A stretch of 64,000 nt of DNA from Lumbricus rubellus (GCA_945859605.1 OX243822.1:26093185-26157184); one strand, 5' to 3'; positions 1 to 10,760 are shown, numbered from the stretch's first letter. Notes: a model not told the origin generated them from the letters alone. Program-made: numbers and translations.

Positions 1-73
1 ACTTATGCCTATAGGCTAACTGCACCTGCTTTTTATAAGTCGCTCAAATCCTATTTTTGCTGTGGCTTTGCTG

Positions 74-150
74 GGAGCGCCTCTGAGTCCCTGAGTAGAT
101 TTCTGAAGAGGCGCTATATAAATTCTCGAAATGAATGAATGAATGAATAA
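74..150 (+). repeat. 3' tail of a LINE/SINE family
   Basis: The segment reads as a conserved tail, with GGAGCGCCTCTGAGT followed by GGCGCTATATAAAT and then a short (AATG)n run. The same tail closes the LINE remnants at 3180-3268 and 29115-29195, and a related form closes the SINEs elsewhere in this window. It is therefore most likely a 5'-truncated retrotransposon end. Nothing upstream of it in the window is recognisable. Confidence 0.6.
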
Positions 151-390
151 ACAAGCCATGTCAGACACGGTCATGTTAAACACCTTTAACGAACGCTTAA
201 CCAACGGTATATATAAACGAGCGACGCTAAGCAAGAGATGCAAGACGTACTCGGGTCCATAGTTTCCTATATCACAAGAACGGCAAAAACTGATTAAACT
301 GATGTCTGTCGACGTTAACTGTTACAGTCTTTCTTACTATAAGCTGTCTTTAAACTCGATCCATCCTTTCGTCAACTTCACTTTGCTTGT

Positions 391-823
391 GGAGAAGCTT
401 GCTCTCGCGTCTATTTAATGATTTGTGAGTTATTTTTAAAAATTAATTTACAAATTAAAGCGCATTAAAGTGTCACGATAATGTGGGGAAATGCGGATTT
501 GCGATTCTGCTCATAAATACATGTATGAGCACCTGTTATAGCGCCCCATCAATATTTCTACTCAGTGGCGTTCTCGACTACAGCGCGGACACTGACTCGG
601 AGTTTCACGCCGAAGCGCATGAGCAATAATAGCCAGTGAAGGACATGTTCATGGTTTCTACGAGGCGGCTTGAGGTGGATTCAAACCAGCAACCTTATGG
701 CTTCAAGGTACCGAACATTATCAACAATATCGTGACACAGGCTATGCGCTTTAATTTGTAAATTTATTTTAAAAAATAACTCACAAAGCATAAAAATTAA
801 TAGAAGCGAGAGCAAGCTTATGG
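391..823. repeat. Inverted repeat (fold-back) surrounding a SINE
   Basis: Positions 391-482 and 727-823 are imperfect reverse complements. Both arms carry AAGCTTGCTCTCGC, then an AT-rich stretch, then TTACAAATTAAAGCGCAT and GTGTCACGATA. The 244-bp centre holds a SINE copy. The transcript or single strand could form a long hairpin. It could be a fold-back transposon interrupted by a SINE, or two opposite copies of one short repeat. Confidence 0.65.
517..712 (-). mobile_element. tRNA-derived SINE copy
   Basis: A copy of the SINE family found at least eight times in this window. In this orientation it starts with the tail (GAGCACCTGTTATAGCGCCCC), has the middle module GGAGTTTCACGCCGAAGCGC, and ends with GTGGATTCAAACC, a degraded reverse complement of the polymerase III box B. 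It is diverged and has lost the clean box A end. Confidence 0.7.
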
Positions 824-838
824 GCCTACCATCTAGAC

Positions 839-1159
839 AAGGCCGTAGCTAGGGGAGTGTTTTGGGTGTTTGAACACCCCCCGAAATGAGAAATGTAAAA
901 AATAATATAATGCATTTACTAGCACTTGATGTAAAAACCATGAAATAAAACCATGAAAACACCACCCCCACCCTCGAAATAAAAAAAATGTACAAAATAA
1001 TATAATGCATTCACTAGAACATAATGGAGAATAAACATGAAATTAGGCGAAAAATGGTAAGAAAACCGTTTCCGATGACTAAAATAAGGTCGTCAGAAAT
1101 TCTCCGCCGACGAAACACCCCCCCCCCCCCCCCCCAAATCAAATCCTGGCTACGGCCTT
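839..1159. mobile_element. Short terminal-inverted-repeat element
   Basis: The ends are AAGGCCGTAGCTAGG and CCTGGCTACGGCCTT, a near-perfect 15-bp inverted repeat. Both sides carry ATCTAGAC (831-838 and 1162-1169), a probable target duplication offset by two bases on the right. Internally there are two C-rich runs and no gene. A related end sequence (AAGGCCGTGGCCAGG) occurs near 13067. It is a non-autonomous DNA transposon whose superfamily is not certain. Confidence 0.6.
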
Positions 1160-1169
1160 ATATCTAGAC

Positions 1170-2285
1170 CACTGCGCCCCACGTTACAAAAATTAAGGTC
1201 TGCCGATGCACAGAGCATCAAACGAAAGCGATGCAAAAATGTGTGTGCAAATGTATGCATGTACAATTGTACATGTATGTGTGTATACTAGACTAGTCCA
1301 CGATACAATGGCAAAAAATCATCTTCATCAGAACTAGTCTCCACAAGTCTACATCTGTTCTACCTCGCCTAAGTGAGATGTGGGCCAAATTTGAAGCAGA
1401 TTGGAGCATGGTTAGATGGTGCTCAAGGTCAACCAATCTTCCTTAATAAGGTCATTCCATGTCAGATCAACCAGACCTTCCCACCCTCACTTTTAATTTT
1501 TGCTGAAAATTTACCATGTATTTGCCCAGCATTTTGAAGCACATATACAAAGTTTTATTGAGATATTTTGAAAACTGACTGAGATATACCATATTAAAGT
1601 GAGCAACTAGGTGAAAATTTGCATTGAATTATACGGAATGTTCTCTGAAGCCATATTCAACGTAACATAACTTAAGAAGTGGAGCAGATAGAAGCATGCC
1701 TGAGGTTTCCACTGCTGCTGCAGAATGTTGGTGGTGACCATCAGGCCTATTATAATGACTGTCTGTTGAGTAGAGACTTTTCAGGACAGCTGCAAAAATG
1801 CCTTTTCATAACTCGAAAACTGCATTTTCTTGAATTTACCTGAGAAACAGCAACTGCAAGAAATCTGGTGTCGGTTCACATTCCAATTTCGCAAGTAATT
1901 GGCTACTACTGGATGTACCTGACTTTGGTATTTTATTGCAAATGAAGTCATACTGGCGCGCCAAACTTTATCCAGCTGATGAAAGAGTCAATTTTATCTT
2001 TGCCCAGTGGAAATTGTAATAATGGTAGGCCTAAAGACAAGAAGCGGCTCTGAAGTTTAGCTGATGGCGAAGGGCACAGAGTAACTGCATGCCATGGCAG
2101 GGTCATCTTCCAACGAATGTGAACGACTTCTTCGACTTCTAATGCTCGTTAATATCCAGAGAAAGTCTGCACTCAAAGAAGTTGCAGCTTTAACCATTTC
2201 AAAGTTATTGAAATTTGGCAGATTATTATTACTCGAATAAATCCACATCAGAGAGGCTGAAGGCATGGACATGAAGGTCATCGAC
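1170..2285. other. No gene recognised; probable transposon non-coding flank
   Basis: About 1.1 kb without a convincing reading frame. It directly precedes the transposon-type reading frame at 2290-2524 and has no microsatellites, so it may be the untranslated or decayed part of the same element. No terminal repeats were found. Confidence 0.3.
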
Positions 2286-2289
2286 TATG

Positions 2290-2524
2290 TCTCACTGCAG
2301 TGACTGCACCGGCATGGGGAGGGAAACTGTTATCTGACTCTACTGGCAAGAAACGAACAGTAGACGGAATTGCAGTATTCATCACAAGAAACGGAGAAGA
2401 GACCTTACTGGGAGTTCCAAAAATTGACCGTGGAACTGGTTTAGAACAAGTCAAAACCTGTTTGAGCACACTGGATGACTGGGGTCTGCACCATCTCCAA
2501 AATCTAGTTCGTGGAAGTGTTTGA
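2290..2524 (+). pseudogene. Fragment of a transposon-type protein
   Basis: A 74-residue open stretch reads with motifs such as GGKLLSDSTGKK, DGIAVFI, ETLLGVPKI and GTGLEQVK, then stops. The order of 'K-L-L-x-D-x-T-G', a hydrophobic strand and 'LLGVPK' resembles a multi-copy transposon-associated protein seen in many invertebrate genomes; I recall the pattern but cannot name the superfamily. The frame is broken by TGA after residue 74 and no continuation could be followed, so it is a decayed fragment. Confidence 0.4.
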
Positions 2525-2989
2525 AATCACTACCCGGCATTCTGGGAGGCAACTCTGGAAGGATACCATCAAAAAGAAGACTCTGAGGTTGTTTGACAAC
2601 AGAATTTGAATGGATGTCAAAACACTGTTGGTAGCAAACCTCTGCCTTTCTACGATTTATCAATTCTGTGAACTGCCTCAACCATCCTTTTGAGTCCCTT
2701 GAATCTCTTAGACTTGCATGCTGTTTCGCATAGAGAGCTACTGTCATCTTTGACATTCTGGTCTTGAATGGAGATGGGAAGACTCAAGCTTGCCTGGTAA
2801 GGAATCCTAAGGAATGGTGCGACAATCCCTTCAATGGGGATCTCTGAATGGCAGCGTCGGTCATGACAGTTGCGAACAACTCTGCTGAGCAAGCCGTTGC
2901 TTTGTTGTAACAGTACAGTGTGGCGATGTTTATCAGGCTGGGCACCCTCTTATCTGTGTGAGCTTTTCCTCCCCTTTCTAATTGCATAG

Positions 2990-3236
2990 GCCGCCGCGCA
3001 CTGCGCTCTGCTGTCCACGGTGACTTTATGGTTCCTTTCACTCACTTTGCAGAAATGCAGAGACGCTAGTTCTCTGTGGTTGGTCCAACAACCTGGAATG
3101 AACTTCTCTTGACTATGCGACACCTCCCAAGCTGTTCCCAATTTCACAAACTCTTGAAGACCTCTTTTTCGCTTGACCTCGGTCTGGAGCGCCTCTGGGT
3201 AGGTACATGTACCTTGAAGGGGCGCTATATAAATTA

Positions 3237-3268
<32 letters not shown>
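2990..3268 (+). pseudogene. L2/CR1-like LINE, 3' end of reverse transcriptase and tail
   Basis: Plus-strand translation gives GRRALRSAV, then VPFTHFA, an in-frame stop, FSVVGPTTWNELL and FHKLLKTSFSL. That is the usual C-terminus of L2/CR1-clade reverse transcriptases (pattern R-x-L-R-S-A, F-S-V-x-G-P-x-x-W-N-x-L, L-K-T-x-F). It is followed by the GGAGCGCCTCTGG and GGCGCTATATAAAT tail and a (GATT)n run. The copy is 5'-truncated and inactive. Confidence 0.75.
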
Positions 3269-3269
3269 G

Positions 3270-4690
3270 TCATCACTGACAAAAATTAATAGCAGAAGCA
3301 GTTCCTTCTTCAGCTCGTGAAACGCCACGGGAAGACCTATTCGTCCTGCTCCAATGTCAAGTTGATGAAGATTACAGAGGAGATTGAATGACACTGAAGG
3401 TGCTGTTCAAGAAGAGTTCTAGTGTTTCCATAGCAGCATCTTACATTTTGAAACCTTTTTATTTTTTTGCTGCAATTTTATGTTTTAATTCAACCCCAAA
3501 TCTGTTCTCTGTTCTTCCATGCAGATTACCGATTTCATGCATTCAATGGTGAAAATAACATGACCTTGAGCACCAAGTAGATATTCATGGATTGCTCTCA
3601 AATTTGGTAGATGTAATACTAGGAAGACATAGAACAAATATAGGGTTGTGGAGCACAACTCTGAGGAAGTTTATGATTTTGGACCAGTCTAGTGTATACA
3701 AACCTGTATGTACGCACGCATCGTATCTAAAAATTTACATAGCGCCTCAAGCAGCACAGGCTATTCAGAGGCACTTTCAGCACGGATATGCTGGAGGAAA
3801 GAAACGACTTGAGGTGTGTAGGTGTGTGCGTGTATGCTATGAGTATTCGTGCATTTTAGCAACTATACTGTGTAGTATGTATATGGGTTTGCATGCATGT
3901 ATGTGTGCATGGCATTGCATGCGCCTGAAAGCCCTGCATGTGTGCGTGTGCAACACTGTGCATGTATGTGGGTGAATTGCATATGCCAGCACGTAGATAT
4001 ATCTACTGTAACTCACACAGCGCTAACAGATATTTATGTAGCGCTGATAGCTAGTAATAGGCACGACAAGTCCCTAGACATCTTACCTTAACCATTTCGT
4101 GTTAGCAGATCTAGTCGAAAGGTGCGTCAATGACTTGCACGATGAGAAGGTCTCTTATAAAAATCGAAAGTTCAAACGAATACTGATAATTAATCGAACT
4201 AAGGAGGTCAAATCGAGGTCAAATCGATTCTCAAGTATCACCTGATCTCAAAAGACGAACTACGCAAAGGATCGTTCCTAGGATCGCCTCACAACTCCAT
4301 CCATGAAAGACATGTACGAGAGACACGACAGGGCAACGAGAGAAACCGACCTACCCACCAACGCCCGACGACTGACCGCAGGGCGACTGTAACAGCCGTG
4401 CCACCGAGCAGGGCGTTGGTCGAAAGAGAGATGTCGTCGACATCAATACCTGGATTGGCCATTCGTTAGTGGCTGTTGCAACGGGCCTGGAGGCGGTGGC
4501 GGTGGTAGCTGCGGTGGGTGAGGCTAATGAATTAAGCCATTATGGCACCTGTTGATAATGATTACAGGTGATCTGATGTTGCTGCTGCTGCTGCTGCTGC
4601 TGCCAACGACTGATGCGGATGTTGCTCTGTGTTCAGGTAGTTTATTATATGCTGTATATGACATGGGATGGATGACACACACGCTCTCTC
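3270..4690. other. No gene recognised
   Basis: No supported gene. It contains a TG/CATG-rich stretch around 3810-3990, the repeat-like piece TTTACATAGCGCCTCAAG near 3731, a GC-rich patch near 4340-4420 with CAACGCCC/GGGCGTTG facing each other, and a short (CTG)n run at 4577-4601. Confidence 0.4.
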
Positions 4691-4699
4691 ACCTGTCAA

Positions 4700-5075
4700 T
4701 AGGCGGATGGATGGGTGGATGGATGGATGGGTGGATGGATGGATGGATGTATGGATGGATGGATGGATGTATGGATAGATCGATGAATGAGTTGGTTGGT
4801 GGGTGGATGGATGGATGGATGGGTGAATGGATGGGTGTGGATGGATGGGTAGATGGTTGGATGGTTTTTGGATGGATGGATGGATGGATGGTTGGATGGA
4901 TGGGTGGATGGTTGGATGGATGGGTGGATGGATGTGTGTGGATGGATAGGTGGATGGTTGGATGGTTTTTGGATGGATGGATAGGTGGATGGATGGTTGG
5001 ATGAGTGGATGGGTGGTTGGATGGATGTATGTCTGGCTGGATGCATGGTTGGATGGAGAGGCGAATTGGAGTGTG
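4700..5075. repeat. (TGGA)n-type microsatellite
   Basis: About 370 bp of imperfect TGGA/TGGG tetranucleotides with scattered substitutions. It is open in several frames on both strands only because the unit lacks stop codons. No selection for protein is apparent. Confidence 0.95.
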
Positions 5076-5359
5076 AATGGACGGATGAGTTGGTTGGTGA
5101 CTGAATGGATGATGGATGGATTGATTGATAAGCGAATGGAGGATCTGCTATACGGATGGGTGAATGATCAGGTAAATGGTTGTGTTGCATTGGTGAATAT
5201 TATTTGTGTATGTCTGCATGAATTGCTCAGTGTTTGTTTGTATTTGTGTTTGGACGCATGTATGTATGGATGATGCATGAATTAATGGATTAAAGGCGGG
5301 TTGGTAGATGTATGGGTGTGCTGATTAGCGGATGGATGGGCAAATTGATTCGTGCGTGA

Positions 5360-6286
5360 ATGGACAATATTATTATTACAGCGCACTATGAATGCTACTG
5401 TGGCAGGTAATTATTTAGTCGACAGAGGTACGGTATTATTGGTCTGAAGTTAATTCTTATGAATGGGAATCACGCGGATACGAAGAAAAATTTGGCACAC
5501 AGCCAGACATTTTGTTGTCAAGAAGAATAGATCTAGAATTATTATTCTTGTGTTTTCACAGAAATTGGGAGGCAAGCATAAAATACAATGTAGTGAACGT
5601 CAGATTTGTATAGCTCCTGTTTCATCAGTTAGGATAGTTATCATAAGTAACGATAATTATAATATTATCAGCGCCAAATATCGCAACTGATATCCTGGGG
5701 TACGCGACATAATTATGGTAAAAAAGTAATAAGTTTTTTAAAGAAAAAGCATGGTATGACCTGGGAAGGTATATATTCAAGTTCAGGTTAAAATGAGTAT
5801 AGGCCTAAGATACGTGGCAAAGATGCATGGTAAGGTGGGACAAGTACTATAATAGAAGGCAAAATAGCTTGTATAATAAGGAAAGGCAAAAGTGATGCGT
5901 TGTAAGATAAGGTAATTCAGATTCCTGATAAGATATGGTAAGAACAGAAGCAAGCCAGTGTTGTGTAATAAAGTAAATATCATGTAGAATGAAATTCAAG
6001 ACAAGATCAGCTATATATAGTCGATAGAAATAATTCTGTGGTCAGGAAAGAAAGGATTCCCGGTATAATCCTAGAGTAGGTTGTACGAATTTCATTTTCA
6101 ATTTCAATGCAGGATAAGACAAAGTGCTTTCAAGGTCCTGTCGTCTACATTATGGTTAAGTTAAATTCAAGAAGTAGGCTATTCAAAACATGGTAGAGTT
6201 ATATTAAATTCAAGGTACATGTAAGACATCTTCAAGATATCAAATCAATCAAATCAAATCAGTTTATTCTGAGAATAAAGTAACGA
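5360..6286. other. AT-rich DNA without a recognised gene
   Basis: Intergenic or intronic sequence leading up to the LTR element. Many degenerate GGTA/AAGGTA-type words occur from 5740 to 6250, suggesting an old decayed tandem repeat. No gene is supported. Confidence 0.4.
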
Positions 6287-6290
6287 CTGG

Positions 6291-7964
6291 TGTAACGAAC
6301 TCTATCCTCGTTACAGGGGATGGGTTTTTGCTCTGTTGTGAATTAAGGCAGCTGGTGTTTGAGGCGGGCTGATGGTTTAATCGCTAGAGGGCGTAGGCAG
6401 TATAAAAGATTGAGCTTCCCTTGGAACGAAGGCAGAAGAGAGTTGAATTCCGACGGCGTGTGCAGAGCTATTCTTGAAGCGGAACGAGAAGGTCGTCACG
6501 TGACTGTGGAACCGGGAAGAAACTTTTGTGCAACTGCGAAGTTAGGTTTCGATAACTTTACGCTGAGTTAATAGCTTTAATGGTCGAAACCAAGGTGGAA
6601 GAAGAAACCACGGAAGGACGGTCCTTGCAACGGAAGACACAGCTGTGGCAGTAGAATACCGTTGGCCGAGTTTCGTTCGTCATGCTGTATGGAGAAGTGA
6701 CGGGAAACGCCCCCTTTTCGAACGGGTAGTACTTCGTAGTTTATTCATTTGTGAGAAAAGAGATATTTAATTGTAGGCCTCTGCTAAGTTAAGGACTAAA
6801 ACATTGTCTGGGTTCTAGGGTGTTTCCGTGCAGAAGCTAGGGCTTTTGTGCATTTAATATCATTTTTGCTACTCTATGTTGAATGAGTGACATTTGAGAG
6901 TGTAGTCACGGGTACGTGAACTGTATAATATTCGCTTCACCATTATAGGCCGAATGAATGAAGGACCTTTGCAAGAGTAACCACGTGTACTTGAACTGTT
7001 GTATATTCACGTGGCTATTATAGGCTGAATGAGTGAATGATATTTGAGAGTTGTGCTTACTTGTACTTTGTAATATTAGTCTCGTGAATATTAGGCGAAC
7101 GGGTAGAGAACCGTCTAGCACCTTAAGTGAACTATTAGTAATAATTGTTGTGACTTTACAAACCTTTTTCTAGAGTTAGGACTTTGCTATATTAACCTAG
7201 AGTAGGTAGTCTCTTCTATTTAGTTTAGTGGTTCACATTATATTGTTCTTCTGTGCTAATTAGGCGTAGCCATTGCATTACTTCGTATGTTTTGCTTGAT
7301 TACATTATCATAAATCAAATGGCTTCTCCTTCTCTAAATTTACTAGCCATTGAGGGGGAATTGAGTTCAGAGGAAGAAGAAGAAGTAAGGAATGCCTCCC
7401 CGGAAGTGGTCCTCGAACCTCTTTATGCTCAACTGGTTGCACATTTGGATAAAATGAATGATACTCTGAAAGGAATGAAGCAAGAATCCGTAGATATGAA
7501 GGCGCAACAGTTGGTTATGTTGGAAGACATGACTGAAACCCAGAGAGACAGAAAAGAGTTATGGTCTGAGGTTATGGGAATGAGACAGACCCTGACTGAC
7601 GTGACTGACAGACGAGACGAGGAAAGAAGGAAATTGGAAGAAAGACTGGAAAGATGGGAGGAAACAAATACTGGAACGCTCACAATGGGTGCACAAACGG
7701 ACCCAGATATTCCGGACTACGGTCCGGAGGTCGTCAACCGACCAAGGACCGTGCCTATGCCCTCGGACACCTCGATCAACTTTGGCACTTTTCCACTTAG
7801 AAGAGAAATAAACCCGAACACGGGAGCGAGACCAAAGGAATTTGGTCTGACCGGTTCATTTGCCCCAGGTCCAACGCACCTATTAAAAAGTATGGCCACC
7901 TCTCCACGGCAACGATCGGGAGTAGCGCCCCGATCGGGAGAAAGGTGGGCCTACGAGCGTTACA
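6291..7964 (+). repeat. 5' LTR
   Basis: 1674 bp with TG...CA ends and a 7-bp terminal inverted repeat (TGTAACG/CGTTACA). A second TCGTTACA at 6318-6325 pairs with the very start, giving a small hairpin at the left end. A TATA box lies 110 bp in, so U3 is short and transcription should begin near 6430. That leaves roughly 1.5 kb of R and U5, unusually long. The last ~645 bp encode the N-terminus of the gag-like protein. Confidence 0.93.
6401..6407 (+). promoter_or_regulatory. TATA box of the LTR promoter
   Basis: TATAAAAG at the correct strand and place for a retrotransposon U3, about 110 bp from the LTR start. The identical site in the 3' LTR is at 10871. No experimental start is known; the position of +1 near 6430 is inferred. 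Confidence 0.7.
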
Positions 7965-9889
7965 ATGGCGACGAGGATGGGATTGTTAATTTTTCCGGAG
8001 GTGAAGATGGGTTTACTAATTTTCCTAGAGGTGCAGATGGGTTTACTAATCTTTCTAAAGGTGCAGAGCAGGATAGGAGAGCAGTAGCATTGTCTGCTAG
8101 TCATAATGTTGCATGTTACGAATCTGATAAGTTAACCCATTGTGCTAGCAGAGAAATGCAATTAAAGAATATTTTATGGGAAGGAAATTGGGGTTTAGAT
8201 AGTGCCCAAATAACAGTTGACCCAGTGACTGCTGTGAGATGGTCTATGTTTCAAGATCTGGCGAAATCGGTGGCGGTGGATCGTGATGTCAGACAACGAC
8301 CGATTCCAGAAACTTCGCAGCCCGGAGTTCCGCCAATGCTACGACCGTGCCGGAGGAGTGTGCCGAATGAGGAAGCGATGTCTCAACGTCGTCGTGGTCC
8401 GCTTTCCCCTGCGAAGCAGGCACAACGAGAGTCAGCCAACCCAGAGGATGCAGCACGTCGTGATGGAAGGGTCATGAACGCCTATGAAAGCCGCCCAATT
8501 CCGTCCGTTCTACCAACTTACGCACTGAGAACGTACTCAGAAACTTCGGTGACGCCCTCATCCGTCGCTTCGCTGCCTCTGTCATCCTACCTTCCTTGGG
8601 ACCCGGCGGACGAGGCGAGGGTCAAGAATGGTCCTTCGTTTCCAGACGCTTTCATCAGAGGTGATGCTTACCGGGAAGAGCCAGTCGTGGGCGCCGAATT
8701 CGCTGGTCGTCACCAGAATCGTCCTACCTGCGTGGGAGCTCAGTCCTATGGCTTCTCGAGATCTGGTAACGGTCACGAACGCCTTCAACTTGGGACAACC
8801 GGTGGAGATTCATCGTCGTCGACTCAGAGCATATCGGCGAAAGTCACCGTCGCTACTCAAACATATTCAATCTCCACTGCTACAGCTGCCACGTCTACAG
8901 CTGAGGTGATTCCGCCTCCTGAACGTGTTCTGTCGTCGTCTACCTCTTCGAACAGCTCCACGCAGTTCGACGCGCCTCCTCAACAACCCACGAGAGTTCA
9001 TACCGTCCCGGAGGTGGATCCGGCGGTCAGAGATCTTGCACGGAGGGTCGAGCAACTGGAGAAGACTGCTCGATCACAAACCCTACCGCTAATGCAGGGA
9101 TTTCCTCAAGATTATCCTGCGCCTTCGTTCCAGTACCCGCCTACAGTTCATCCAGTGCAACCGTATCCTCCTCCTTGGCTTCAACCCACTGGACCATGGA
9201 ATGGCTATGGTGAAGCGCGTGTGAATCAACCTACCTTCCGACCAAAACGCTGCTACCAATGCTTCTCCAGCTTTCATTTGATCCGACATTGCCCGCATCG
9301 AGAGACGATCTTGGTCAATGATGTAGCTACTCAGAATCGTCCAGTGAGCAGATCTTCCGCTCCTAAACGTTCCAGAAAACGATCCAGAAAACGATCCAGA
9401 AGACGTTCGCCGCCTGACAGTCCGCATTCAGTCCCTCGCGCGGTCCCGCCTACCGTGCTGGAAATGACTGAACCTCCTCTTCCGCCACCAGGATCCTCTT
9501 CGGCGGGTTCTGACGTCACCGTCGTGCCTCCAGAAGTAGTCGAACCTGTGGTGTCGCCTTCACCGTCTCCAGCTGCTGCTGTCGAGCAGGTCTTCGTCCC
9601 AGAATCTTCAGTCTTCGTCCCAGAAGTTCCAGTCGCTGATCCAGAGACTGAGGAGGACGAAATTTTCGATGCTGAGGACCGAACTGCAGGGTATTCATCC
9701 CCGGTTCCTGAAGTTGTACCAGAGACGGTGTACACTGATACCTCGCATGTCAACACGCCTGTCATTGAAGTTTCGTCTCGTAGTATCCAGTCGAGGTGGA
9801 AAGATGGGCCCATTTCATGTAGGGAATGGTTTAACTATTGGCCTATGGTTAATGGGGGTCGTTGTGGGTTTGTTTATGGTGTTAGCTGA
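7319..9889 (+). CDS. gag: Gag-like polyprotein starting inside the LTR
   Basis: 856 residues from the ATG at 7319; the frame is open back to an ATG at 7253, but the 7319 site begins a typical acidic N-terminus (LSSEEEEEV). A coiled-coil-like charged region follows (about residues 45-125). The first ~215 codons lie in the 5' LTR; the frame then runs through the primer binding site without a stop. The middle is Ser/Pro/Thr-rich with a second short coiled coil (VRDLARRVEQLEK). Near residue 645 is one CCHC zinc knuckle, C-x2-C-x4-H-x4-C, followed by an Arg/Ser stretch (KRSRKRSRKRSRRR) suited to RNA binding or nuclear entry. The tail is acidic and Pro-rich. No capsid fold, protease or polymerase motif is visible. 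It should bind and package element RNA. The frame is intact and the LTRs nearly identical, so it may be functional. Confidence 0.85.
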   Translation: MASPSLNLLAIEGELSSEEEEEVRNASPEVVLEPLYAQLVAHLDKMNDTLKGMKQESVDMKAQQLVMLEDMTETQRDRKELWSEVMGMRQTLTDVTDRRDEERRKLEERLERWEETNTGTLTMGAQTDPDIPDYGPEVVNRPRTVPMPSDTSINFGTFPLRREINPNTGARPKEFGLTGSFAPGPTHLLKSMATSPRQRSGVAPRSGERWAYERYNGDEDGIVNFSGGEDGFTNFPRGADGFTNLSKGAEQDRRAVALSASHNVACYESDKLTHCASREMQLKNILWEGNWGLDSAQITVDPVTAVRWSMFQDLAKSVAVDRDVRQRPIPETSQPGVPPMLRPCRRSVPNEEAMSQRRRGPLSPAKQAQRESANPEDAARRDGRVMNAYESRPIPSVLPTYALRTYSETSVTPSSVASLPLSSYLPWDPADEARVKNGPSFPDAFIRGDAYREEPVVGAEFAGRHQNRPTCVGAQSYGFSRSGNGHERLQLGTTGGDSSSSTQSISAKVTVATQTYSISTATAATSTAEVIPPPERVLSSSTSSNSSTQFDAPPQQPTRVHTVPEVDPAVRDLARRVEQLEKTARSQTLPLMQGFPQDYPAPSFQYPPTVHPVQPYPPPWLQPTGPWNGYGEARVNQPTFRPKRCYQCFSSFHLIRHCPHRETILVNDVATQNRPVSRSSAPKRSRKRSRKRSRRRSPPDSPHSVPRAVPPTVLEMTEPPLPPPGSSSAGSDVTVVPPEVVEPVVSPSPSPAAAVEQVFVPESSVFVPEVPVADPETEEDEIFDAEDRTAGYSSPVPEVVPETVYTDTSHVNTPVIEVSSRSIQSRWKDGPISCREWFNYWPMVNGGRCGFVYGVS
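7966..7983 (+). promoter_or_regulatory. Primer binding site, tRNA-Ser(GCT) type
   Basis: TGGCGACGAGGATGGGAT starts one base after the LTR end. Its reverse complement ends TCGTCGCCA, matching the conserved 3' end of animal tRNA-Ser(GCT) including CCA, over all 18 bases as I remember that tRNA. Serine tRNA is the primer used by mag-type Ty3/gypsy elements. Unusually, this site is inside the gag coding region. Confidence 0.85.
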
Positions 9890-9949
9890 AACTGTAGGAA
9901 TGTTTAGTTAACGTCGTAGATTGAGCTGCAGTTATTTAATTTGTGTTGA

Positions 9950-10450
9950 GAATATTTGTTCTGCATATTGTCGTATGGAAGTTACTGCTGTATGAGTGTA
10001 ACTGAGATTTATGATTTGATGATTTTGTATTGTGTATTGCTGATGTATGAGAGTTACAGCGGTGTAAGTGTAACTGGAGTATTTGTAATTTGAGGAATTT
10101 TTGCATTGTATATTGTTGATGTGTGAGAGTTATCGTTGGTGGTAACGGAGTATTTATGATTTGATGTTATTTTGTATTGCATATTGTTGTATGTGAGAGT
10201 TATCGTTGGTGGTAACCGGAATTTATTATTTTGTATTGCATATTGTTGTATGTGAGAGTTATCGTTGGTGGTAACCGGAAGTTATTATTGTGTACTGCAT
10301 ATTGTTGTATGTGAGAGTTATCGTTGGTGGTAACCGGAATTTATTATTTTGTATTGCATATTGTTGTATGAGGAGAGTTATCGTTGGTGGTAACCGGAGT
10401 TTATGATTTGAGGTTATTTGTGTTTTGCATATTGATGAATGGAAGTTACA
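9950..10450 (+). repeat. ~59-bp minisatellite inside the LTR element
   Basis: At least five units share GAGTTATCGTTGGTGGTAAC (near 10127, 10197, 10256, 10315 and 10375), with more diverged units on both sides containing GTTACAGC. The central units are about 59 bp apart and most similar, which suggests expansion in the middle of the array. Confidence 0.85.
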
Positions 10451-10745
10451 GCTGTTTGAGTGTAACTGGAGTTGATTATTTGAGATTATTTTGTATTGTG
10501 TGTATGGTCGTACGGTAGTCGTTGTTGGTAGCGACAGACGATTATTGGTGTGACTGTATTTGCGTTTGTATTTGCGTGTGAAATTGTTCTGCCGTTTTGG
10601 TGAATGATGATGGTTTTTCTTGTGTTAGTTAAGTGGGCATTTTTGTGACCTCCGTTTATTGTGTGTGTGCATGGTTGTTTAATTGTTTAAGAGGAATTGG
10701 GTTCCTACTTAAGGAAAAATTCTGTGAGTACAGAATTTTTGTGGG

Positions 10746-10760
10746 GCGAGCAGGAGAGAG
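10746..10760 (+). promoter_or_regulatory. Polypurine tract
   Basis: GCGAGCAGGAGAGAG lies directly against the first base of the 3' LTR. Purine-rich tracts at this place prime plus-strand DNA synthesis in LTR elements. One C interrupts the tract. Confidence 0.8.

Larger units (their letters stand above)
9890..10760 (+). other. Non-coding 3' internal region of the LTR element
   Basis: Between the gag stop and the polypurine tract there is no pol-like reading frame. Most of it is a GT-rich tandem array with a spacer after it. The lack of any decayed pol sequence suggests long-standing loss rather than a recent deletion. Confidence 0.75.

Noticed and set aside
4552..5273. Trp/Met/Asp/Gly-rich and Ser/Ile/His/Pro-rich frames
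   Set aside because: Both come from the (TGGA)n array read on opposite strands.
6359..6571. 70-residue frame at the start of each LTR
   Set aside because: It begins before the TATA box at 6401, so its own start would be upstream of transcription. No recognisable motif; identical in both LTRs only because the LTRs are identical.
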